A DNA stretch of 64,000 nt from Lepraria neglecta (taxonomy: Eukaryota > Ascomycota > Lecanoromycetes > Lecanorales > Stereocaulaceae). Below the pieces are notes generated by a model that ran no database searches, was not told where the DNA came from, and saw only the letters and a list, made by a program, of their open reading frames with translations. The position numbers and the translations under genes are program-made. How positions within the stretch are numbered: the first letter of the stretch is position 1; the number at the start of each line of letters is the position of its first letter. Where the stretch lies: positions 1,364,001 through 1,428,000 of the forward strand of contig CM065651.1 in NCBI GenBank assembly GCA_033220425.1. The letters are read 5' to 3'. This document shows positions 56,848 to 64,000 of the stretch, one piece after another.

Positions 56848-56926
56848 GTTGACCGGCAGAAAGTCTCACCCTGGCCCGGAAAAGGGTCTCCGGGTGCGCT
56901 ATCCGTGCGACTTTCTGCCGGTCAAC
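56848..56926. repeat. 18-bp perfect inverted repeat upstream of GH3
   Basis: GTTGACCGGCAGAAAGTC (56848-56865) is exactly inverted at 56909-56926, with a 43-bp GC-rich loop. The arms extend outward to a GGTCTAGC / GCTAGACC pair, with about 16 extra bases on the left. It lies 57 bp before the GH3 start codon. Confidence 0.85.
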
Positions 56927-56983
56927 GGGCTAGACCTGAAGCCTCACCACTTCAGCTTTTTTTATATCATCCTTGTTTAAAAA

Positions 56984-59631
56984 ATGGCGGATATTAATGT
57001 TGAAGAACTTCTTGGACAGCTGACGCTTGAAGAAAAAGTATCGCTCACAGCAGGTCAGCAATCTCCAAGACTGAATGACCAAATTCTGACAGGTCTCCAG
57101 GAAAAGATTTCTGGCATACGAACCCAATACCACGCCTTGGTGTACCTTCCATACGCACATCTGACGGACCCAATGGCGTCCGTGGTACTCAATTCTTTAA
57201 CGGCACACCAGCAGCCTGCCTGCCCTGTGGAACGGCGCTGGGAGCCACATTCGACACCGATCTGATCCATTCTATTGGTCGATTACTGGGGCAGGAAGCC
57301 AAGGCTAAAGGTGCACCTATACTGCTGGGGCCTACGATCAACATCCAACGTGCACCTCTAGGTGGACGTGGCTTTGAGTCATTCTCAGAAGACCCCTTTC
57401 TGTCGGGCACATTAGCTGGCGAGTACTGCAAGGGTGTGCAAGAAGAAGATGTCATGACCACGCCGAAGCATTTCGTATGCAATGATCAAGAGCATGAGCG
57501 TTTAGCGGTAAACGGTATAGTAACAGACAGGGCATTGCGAGAGATCTACCTCATGCCCTTCATGCTAGCCATAAAAGCAGCAAAGCCAGCAGCCATGATG
57601 ACTGCATACAACAAGGTCAACGGAACTCATGCTGCAGAGAACTCGACGATTATTGACATCTTACGCGAAGAATGGGGATGGGAAGGCTTATTGATGAGCG
57701 ATTGGTAAATTCATCAGGTAATTTACAATAAGATTGACTTGCTTATTCTTCGTAGGTACGGCACCTACAGCACATCCAAAGCCATCAAGGCAGGCCTAGA
57801 CCTGGAAATGCCTGGGCCCACTAAGTGGCGCGGAGCAGCACTCCTTCATGCTGTGACATCTAACAAAATCCGGCCGCATGTGTTAGATGCTCGCGTGCGC
57901 GCAGTACTTAACGCTGTCAAGCTCGCAAGTCAGTCTGGCATTCCAGAGGATGCTGAAGAGCGAGAGCTCAACAGGCCGGAGGATCAAATGTTTATTCGGC
58001 GCGTTGCTGCCGAGTCTATTGTGCTTCTCAAGAATGAGAACAACATTCTTCCTTTCGACAAGAACAAGACTGTCGCTGTCATCGGTCCGAATGCCAAAGT
58101 TGCAACGTTTTCTGGAGGTGGTAGTGCCTCACTTTTACCCTACTATGCTGTTACACCTTTTGACGGTATGACGAAGCAGTGTGACGTTCGCTTCTCACAA
58201 GGAGCCTACAGCCACAAGGAGCTCCCACTACTTGGCCTAGCACTGCGCACATCTGAGGGGAAAGTTGGCTTCGATTTCCGAGCATACGACAAGCCCGTGG
58301 GCGATCCTGACCGTAAGCTTTTGGACAGGTTGCACTTGACCAATTCATATATGTTTGTGATGGATTACAAAGTCCCAAATTATAACAGCCCACTTTACTA
58401 TGTGGATGTTGAAGGCACTTATACTCCAGAGGAAGACGGTCTGTACGACTTTGGCTTGACTGTACAAGGCACAGGCAAACTTTTCATCGATGGCGAATTG
58501 ATTGTGGAGAATGTACACAATCAGAAATCCGGGACTGCTTTCTTCGGCTCTGGTACGATCGAAGAAATTGGGTCAATTAAACTTGTTAAAGGAAAGCCCT
58601 ACAAGTTGACTGTCGATTTTGGCACTTCTCCCACAGCCAAGTCTTCCGATCGAGCGACTGTCTCCTTTGGCTCCGGTGGCCTCCGCGTTGGTGGCTGCAG
58701 ACGATTAGATCCAACGCAGGCAATCAAAGACGCTGTAAAGCTTGCCTCTGAGGTCCATCAAGTAGTTGTCTTCGCTGGTCTGAACAGTGATTGGGAAAGT
58801 GAAGGTTCTGATAGGCCGCATATGGACTTACCTCCTTACAGTGATGAGCTGATTAGCAAAGTCCTTGAGGCGAATCCGAAAGCGGCTATTGTGTTACAAA
58901 GTGGGACTCCAGTAACGATGCCTTGGGCAGACAAAGCAGGTGCTTTAGTGCAAGCTTGGTATGGAGGTAACGAAACTGGCAACGCTATTGCTGACGTCCT
59001 GCTTGGGAATGTCAATCCTGTAAGCGTCCTCTTATTTGATCTCCTCTCAATCATCAGTCCTTTCGCAGCTAACATCCCCCAGTCTGGCAAACTTCCGCTC
59101 TCCTTCCCCGTTCGCATCGAAGATAACCCTGCCTTCCTCAATTACCGCTCTGAGCGTGGCCGAGTTCTTTACGGCGAAGATATCTATGTCGGTTATCGCT
59201 TCTATGAGAAGCTCAAGCGTCCGACGCTCTTCCCTTTTGGTCACGGTCTCTCGTATACCTCCTTCGAGCTGTCAGATCTTGAAGTATCAGCTACGGCCTT
59301 GGCAATCTCAGTGAAGTTGACAGTCTCGAATACAGGCTCGCGAGCAGGAGCAGAAGTGATCCAGGTATATGTAAATGCTCGCTCACCCAGCATTAATCGG
59401 GCAGTGAAGGAGCTGAAGGGCTTCAAGAAGGTGTGTTTGGAGGCAGGTGAGAAAGCCGAGGTAGAGATCGAGGTAGACAAGAAGTATGCCACTAGTTTCT
59501 GGGATGAAGGTAGGGATGCGTGGATTGTGGAGAAGGGAGAATACCAAGTGCTGGTTGGTACCAGTAGTCAAGGAAGTTTCCTTGAAGGGAGCTTCGAGGT
59601 GGAGGAGACTTGGTGGTGGAACGGGCTATGA
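56984..59631 (+). CDS. GH3 beta-glucosidase with PA14 domain
   Basis: Retaining beta-glucosidase that releases glucose from cello-oligosaccharides or beta-glucosides. Four exons, 56984-57053, 57101-57704, 57756-59019 and 59083-59631, give 828 residues. Introns are 47, 51 and 63 nt; the last has no stop and a length divisible by three. The TIM-barrel part shows [41 protein letters not shown] and LLMSDWYGTYS, where the Asp at about 224 is the nucleophile. The second domain follows [20 protein letters not shown]14 insert runs from about residue 396 to 540 ([20 protein letters not shown]), then the C-terminal Fn3-like domain. There is no signal peptide ([20 protein letters not shown]), so it is probably intracellular, like several PA14-type fungal beta-glucosidases. 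Confidence 0.94.
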
Positions 59632-60496
59632 AAGAACCTCGTTCAGGGTACAATTCTTTTGGCACAAAAACATTGAATAGATTTGATTTGTTACTCAACA
59701 AAACTATCGACACATCTAACTCGCTATCGACAAAGTACTCAATGAATTCAGCTCTTCTCAAACGACATCTATTATCCGTCCAGCTTGCCATTCATTGAGA
59801 TTGCACAAATCCAGCCCGATGAGAAAGGTTCTATCACAGGTGCGGCTCGTGCAAAAAAAGCATGTTCCATATATTCAATTTGTCATCAACAGAGAATGTC
59901 ACATCTCCAGCTCACCAGACCGTGAAAAATTTCCAAAAAACCATCTCTTCACCAAGAAAGGACTTCCTATATCCAGCTCGTCAACAACAGCTTTGTGCTC
60001 GTCAACCTGTGTAACATTTCATACTCCGCTCTTTACCCACGACCTTCTTTCACCCAATTTGCCATCACCAAACTTCTTGATGTATCTGACTTTTCGGCTT
60101 TTAAAAGGTCTCGAACCGGAGCACATTTTCTAAAGAAGGTCTCATGATTCCAGAGCATGTGGCAACAGAATTGTCTTCCTATCCGGCTTGTAGTTCCTTC
60201 CAATCTAAGAGAGATTTCAGCTCTCAATGCCACTGAGCAGAGGTCGACTCATACACCAACCAATCAATCATCAGCATCTCTCAAGAAAAATCATAAAACG
60301 AATAAAGTATTTCCTCGTTGCTCTTCAGGCCAAAACCATTCCGCCTGCCGCGCGCAAGTGGCGGCAAAAACATCGATATTTCCCATACCCTCTTCCAAAG
60401 CTCCATCACCAACCTCCAACCCTCCCACTACGCCTCTAATCGTGATCGAAAAGCTACAGCAGCTTAGCAATCACCTCCAGTTTTACGTAAAGGGCT
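59632..60496. other. Intergenic region between GH3 and TIM8
   Basis: 3' flank of the GH3 gene and promoter of TIM8. Open frames in the last 300 bases overlap the TIM8 5' UTR and start and have no recognisable domain. Confidence 0.4.
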
Positions 60497-60904
60497 ATGG
60501 ACTCCTTCAACTCCCAACAAACCCAACTCGACCTCTCCAAACTCTCAGACTTCGAGAAGCGAGAACTCCAGCAGAATCTCCAGAATGAGATGCAGAAGGC
60601 TAAGATTCAAGAATGCATGCCGCTTCCCTTCCCCCCCTTTTGTTGCCCAAATCCAGCCTTCACCTCCGCCCGTCCGCATCCTTCCCTAAGCGTTTTTGGA
60701 TTCTTGCTAATTCGCTTTGTGGTTTTAGCTGTCCATAACCTAACAGACATCTGCTGGACGAAATGCATGACGAAGGGGATAAGTAGTGGGAAGTTGGATA
60801 GGGGCGAGGAGAGCTGTACGCAGAATTGTGTGGATCGGTTTTTGGATGCGAATGAGGCTGTGTTGAAGCATTTGAATGCTATGAGGGGTGGGGGTGGGAT
60901 GTGA
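60497..60904 (+). CDS. TIM8: Mitochondrial import inner membrane translocase subunit Tim8
   Basis: Small Tim chaperone of the intermembrane space that escorts membrane proteins with Tim13. The best model has two exons, 60497-60614 and 60729-60904, giving 97 residues, the usual size. It begins MDSFNSQQTQLDLSKLSD, continues LQNEMQKAKIQE-SVHNLTDI and has the twin CX3C motifs CWTKC and CTQNC separated by 14-15 residues. The 114-nt intron runs GCATGC...TTTTAG with a GCTAAT branch. No GT donor is available near the exon end, so it looks like a GC-AG intron. It has no stop and is a multiple of three, so retention would insert 38 residues between the first helix and the first Cys pair. Confidence 0.9.
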   Translation: MDSFNSQQTQLDLSKLSDFEKRELQQNLQNEMQKAKIQECMPLPFPPFCCPNPAFTSARPHPSLSVFGFLLIRFVVLAVHNLTDICWTKCMTKGISSGKLDRGEESCTQNCVDRFLDANEAVLKHLNAMRGGGGM

Positions 60905-61289
60905 GATCTACGAGAGGAAGAGCAGGTACGAGGATGGGAAGATCGAAGTTGAAGCTTGGGAGACGTTGTGGGAGCTCAATATGGGTGGTGTACGATAGTT
61001 GAGATGGCAAGGAATTTGGGAATAGCATGGATTGGGCCCATGGGTCTACAGCATACAGGATAGAAGGGTAATACTCAGCATTTCCAAGGCGTTGAAAAAT
61101 ACTTTAGGAGGCTGGTAGGGTAGAGATTACTCTACTCAACGATGAAGTGGTGGTCACGGAATAAAAGCTTTTCGGACTTCTCCCAAGCTTGGTTCAAATG
61201 TACCAGATAGGAATAACAGCAAGCCAAATGCTTCATAGTGCAATGAGCCTAGCTAACTCCACTGCGTGTACAACATCCCATCCCCAGCT
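60905..61289. other. Intergenic region, convergent 3' ends
   Basis: 3' flanks of TIM8 (plus) and RPL25 (minus). No gene. Confidence 0.4.
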
Positions 61290-62087
61290 CTAGACAATGT
61301 TCAGTTTTGTCCCCGCAATGTCCAGCGCATCCAAATCGGGCGTCAGTCTGCAGTATGCCTTCTTTGATCCATCCGGCCTACATCACACTAATTAGCCCAC
61401 GTAATTCCCCTAATCCCACACCTCCGCCTATAAAACTTGCACATACCTAATCAGAGTATTAATCTTCACGCAATCAACATCATAAAGCGTCTTCAACGCC
61501 GCCTTGATCTGCCTCTTGTTCGCTTTGACATCACACACAAAAACCAGCGTATTATTCTCCTCGATCTTCTTCATCGCGCTTTCCGTGTTCAAAGGGTTGA
61601 TGAGGACTTTGTGGTGGTCGAGGCGGGCTTCATGCGGGACGGATTTACGTGGGTATTTGGGGGAGCGGGAGAGTTGAAGGGTCTTGGGGCGGTGGAAGGT
61701 TGTTGTTAGACGGACTTTGCGGGCTTTTTTGGAGTGCACCTGGAGGGTTGTGGGTTAGATTTTTGGAGGAGATGAAAGGGAGCAACCCATGGGGAACAGG
61801 AGCGTACGCCTTTGAGGGTGGCTTTCGAGGCCATGCTGGCTTTGGCATTGTGCTTGCCGCCGATAGGCGCTGTAGAGATGCTGGTTAGCAATCGTAGTCT
61901 AGGACACTGATAGAGCAAAGCGGTGCGACGGAGGAGCGTCTGGCGGAATTGATCGATTGGTGATTGGGAAACGCAGGTCTCGACATGTAGGATAGGTGGT
62001 TAAGGATCGCATCCTGAGGGCCGTATAGAGATAGATCAAGGGGCGAGAGGACTACTCACTCTTCTTGCTGGCCGCTTTCGGCGCCAT
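61290..62087 (-). CDS. RPL25: 60S ribosomal protein uL23 (L25)
   Basis: Large-subunit ribosomal protein at the exit tunnel, which binds 25S rRNA and contacts SRP and the nascent-chain factors. Four exons on the minus strand, 62087-62060, 61869-61808, 61739-61447 and 61377-61290, give 156 residues; introns are 190, 68 and 69 nt. The first exon codes only for MAPKAASKK and part of the next codon, and the long first intron is typical of fungal ribosomal protein genes. The core reads [60 protein letters not shown] and [16 protein letters not shown]. It ends [20 protein letters not shown]. Convergent with TIM8 and divergent from BMT2. Confidence 0.95.
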
Positions 62088-62324
62088 TGCTGCAGTATGA
62101 ATTGTTGACGATGATAGCAATCACGAAGCACCAAAGCGAGACTACGAAATTCGAAGCCAAGCCTTCTTTGTGGGTTGCGCTAGCGAAGCGCTGGTGCCGA
62201 TGTTTAACCGACGAGATCTCCATTCGAGAGTTCGCGATCCTTATGCTTCTCAATACTTAGTAATGGCATGAGCGACGACTACTATACCAGCTCGGCTGGT
62301 TGAGCCACTATTCAGCGCACGGCA
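62088..62324. promoter_or_regulatory. Bidirectional promoter region, RPL25 and BMT2
   Basis: Only 237 bp separate the two start codons. A ribosomal protein gene and an rRNA methyltransferase gene share it, so co-regulation is likely by position. No specific factor site was identified with confidence. Confidence 0.55.
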
Positions 62325-63203
62325 ATGGCTCTAAAAAAGAAAGCCAGACCACGCCTGCTCTCTTCCACGCGCCCCCGCAACATCAAGCCCACGCCCTCCC
62401 TGTCCTCCCATGCCACTCGGACTTTGGTGCGTAGTCATCACACTTTGAGGAAGCAACTCTCGTGCGCGCTCGCCCAAGGAGATGATTTCAAGGCCGAATC
62501 AATCAAGTATGAAATTGAGGCCGCGGGTGGTCTGCGGAAGTATCAAGAAGCTAGTATTCAAGGGCAATCAGCGGAAAGAGGTGGAGATACGAGTAAGGTA
62601 CTCTTGCAATGGCTTTTAGAAGTCAAAGGTTTGGAACTTGTTAGGAATGCAAGCGGCAAGAAATTTAGAATGCTTGAGGTTGGAGCGCTGAGAACGGACA
62701 ATACTTGCTCAAGGAATGGGGCTTTCGAGATGAAGAGGATCGATCTGCATTCTCAACATTCAGACATTGAAGAGCAGGATTTCATGGAACTGCCCTTCCC
62801 AGCAACCGAGGACTTGGATCAGGAAGGCTTTGACATTGTCAGCTTGAGCTTAGTGGTAAACTTCGTTGGTGATCCAGCGCAGAGAGGCGAGATGCTGAAG
62901 CGTGTTGAGGGCTTCCTTAGACCGTGCAGTCGCGACGGGGACGAGATGAGCGAATTCTTTCCTACCCTGTTCCTGGTCCTGCCGGCGCCTTGTGTGACCA
63001 ACTCGAGATACCTGGATGAAGAGAAACTTAAGAGCATACTGGAAATCCTGGGCTACACAATGGCGAAGAGAAAACTGAGCTCGAAGCTGGTCTATTACCT
63101 CTGGAGATATGAAGGATCAGTCAAGAAAAATTCAAAGGTCTTCAAGAAAGAGGAGATTCGCTCAGGAAGGTCGAGAAACAACTTCGCAATCGTCCTGCGG
63201 TAA
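62325..63203 (+). CDS. BMT2: 25S rRNA adenine-N(1) methyltransferase
   Basis: Nucleolar SAM-dependent enzyme that makes m1A2142 in yeast 25S rRNA. Single exon, 292 residues, starting at the ATG at 62325. The N-terminus is basic (KKKARPRLLSSTRPRNIKPT), suiting nucleolar location. The SAM-binding motif is FRMLEVGALRTDN at about residues 115-127, followed by RIDLHSQHSDIEEQDFMELP and FDIVSLSLVVNFVGDPAQRG, the Bmt2 signature. LFLVLPAPCVTNSRYLDEE and a basic C-terminal segment complete the protein. Divergent from RPL25. Confidence 0.93.
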   Translation: MALKKKARPRLLSSTRPRNIKPTPSLSSHATRTLVRSHHTLRKQLSCALAQGDDFKAESIKYEIEAAGGLRKYQEASIQGQSAERGGDTSKVLLQWLLEVKGLELVRNASGKKFRMLEVGALRTDNTCSRNGAFEMKRIDLHSQHSDIEEQDFMELPFPATEDLDQEGFDIVSLSLVVNFVGDPAQRGEMLKRVEGFLRPCSRDGDEMSEFFPTLFLVLPAPCVTNSRYLDEEKLKSILEILGYTMAKRKLSSKLVYYLWRYEGSVKKNSKVFKKEEIRSGRSRNNFAIVLR

Positions 63204-63290
63204 GAAGAAGCTCAATTTGGGCAACAGTCTCAAGTATTCATGCCCCAATGTTACAAAATCATTTGGTAATGTACATCAACCCTCTCGCTC

Positions 63291-63986
63291 TCATTCCTTG
63301 ATCTCTTGCTTATGGAAGATTCCAGGCACCTCCGGCATCCACTTCTCCCTCCGTCTGCAAAAGAATTCGCCCTTCGGTGGGAGATCGCCAGGATGATCCA
63401 GCGTGCCCGTCATAATGTAGCGAAAGTCTTTCATGGCCGGCTCACCAACCTCCAAGATACCACTTCCACACGTCGGACAGAACTCTCGGTGCAACATAGT
63501 GCCGCTGCCATTGTCGGCTTCGTGTATAGTGGGCTTCTTCGAGTCGGAGGTATATGAGAAAGAGGAGATAGGAACTTTGGTTGTGAGGCCAAACGCTGTG
63601 CCGAAGAATTTCTGCAGCAAGTCGTCAGCTATTATGAAGGGGGATTTGCAGCAGGAGACGTACCTTGCAGTTCTTGCAGTGACATAGGGACGTGCGAGCA
63701 TCGTCAGGTGAAATGTCAACGGCTAGCACATTCCGGAGTCAGCATTTCCCCATCAAGGCATAGCTAGTTGAGACATGTCTCACGACTCCAAAACCAAGAG
63801 CGATTGGGAAAGGATGAAGCCGAAAAGTGCCTTACTGTATTTCAACTCGCCGCAGTAGCAGCCTCCCTTGTAAGCTGGCATTGCGAATGCTGAGCTCTCG
63901 GAAAATTTCCGGACGCTCGTTTGAATGATGTATTTTGGAGTACGCAGCTTGACCAAAGCTGCTGCGGGTCTTAATACTCTGTTCAT
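63291..63986 (-). CDS. GFA-domain (Mss4-like zinc) protein, probably mitochondrial
   Basis: Member of the glutathione-dependent formaldehyde-activating (GFA) fold family. Three exons on the minus strand, 63986-63836, 63722-63664 and 63611-63291, give 176 residues; introns are 113 and 52 nt. The zinc ligands are visible: GGCYCGELKY, CHCKNCK and FCPTCGSGI. The second Cys set lies on the small exon. The N-terminus (MNRVLRPAAALVKLRTPKYI, IQTSVRKFSESSAFAMPAYK) looks like a mitochondrial presequence ahead of an internal Met at about residue 36, where most relatives begin, so dual starts are possible. Many fungal members are of unknown substrate, and formaldehyde activation should not be assumed. 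The gene appears complete, ending 14 bases before the window edge. Confidence 0.85.
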
Positions 63987-64000
63987 TTGCTTTGTGTACC

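Larger units (their letters stand above)
56294..56983. other. Intergenic region with foldback sequences
   Basis: About 0.7 kb between PHA2 and the GH3 gene, AT-richer than its neighbours. It contains a foldback structure at 56608-56725 and an inverted repeat at 56848-56926. No open frame of note. Possibly the remains of one or two non-autonomous DNA transposons. Confidence 0.45.

Noticed and set aside
60157-60588. 143-codon open frame overlapping the TIM8 start
   Set aside because: Pro/Thr-rich composition in another frame than TIM8, no homology recognised.
1-64000. tRNA genes, rRNA, CRISPR arrays, biosynthetic gene cluster, retroelement
   Set aside because: No cloverleaf with the GTTCGAATC-type T-loop, no regular short repeats, no PKS/NRPS/terpene core enzyme and no reverse transcriptase or integrase motif was seen.

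Overview
The window is from a filamentous ascomycete (Pezizomycotina). The genes are spaced eukaryotic units on both strands. Most are split by short GT-AG introns (47-70 nt, a few longer) with fungal branch sites (CTAAC/CTGAC) and encode clear fungal orthologues: ADE5,7, HIS3, PHA2, CSE1, TSC2, PET127, VPS68, TIM8, RPL25/uL23, BMT2. A leotiomycete-like relative is my guess; the class cannot be fixed from this sequence alone. Gene models were built by hand from splice sites, frame continuity and family motifs. For the recognised multi-exon genes the exon lengths sum to whole codons.

Layout. 1-14.5 kb: 3' part of ADE5,7; a PH/leucine-rich-repeat protein; a GT32 sphingolipid mannosyltransferase; a small membrane protein; a 2EXR/F-box-like protein; HIS3; a serine palmitoyltransferase small subunit; a mariner-like MITE; a mitochondrial GGQ release-factor-like protein. 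14.5-17.4 kb is gene-poor and holds two decayed paralogues of a small unknown gene. 17.4-23.8 kb: a large membrane protein, a frameshifted 2EXR-like gene and a secreted sialidase-like protein. 24.6-32.8 kb: the divergent pair CSE1/TSC2. 33-37.6 kb: an accessory patch with a two-domain protein (unknown N-terminal module plus chymotrypsin-fold protease domain) and relics of the same N-terminal module. 37.8-49.3 kb: PET127, VPS68, an MDR oxidoreductase, another 2EXR-like gene and a purine nucleoside permease. 49.5-54.9 kb: another relic of the module, a large decayed 2OG-Fe(II) oxygenase-family gene and a second MITE copy. 55-64 kb: PHA2, a stretch with foldback sequences, a GH3 beta-glucosidase with PA14, TIM8, RPL25/BMT2 (divergent), and a GFA-family protein.

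The core genes are housekeeping: purine, histidine and phenylalanine synthesis, sphingolipid synthesis (SPT small subunit and the MIPC mannosyltransferase lie 4.4 kb apart), nuclear and mitochondrial transport, TOR control, mitochondrial RNA and translation, and ribosome biogenesis. They do not form one pathway cluster. The most novel material is the dispersed module around 33-50 kb: four copies, only one of which is joined to a protease domain. Other notable items are two probable GC-AG introns (HIS3, TIM8), a Tc1/mariner-type MITE pair, a roughly 50-residue insertion in the GARS domain of ADE5,7, and two inverted-repeat structures upstream of the GH3 gene. I saw no tRNA, rRNA, CRISPR array, retroelement or secondary-metabolite cluster.
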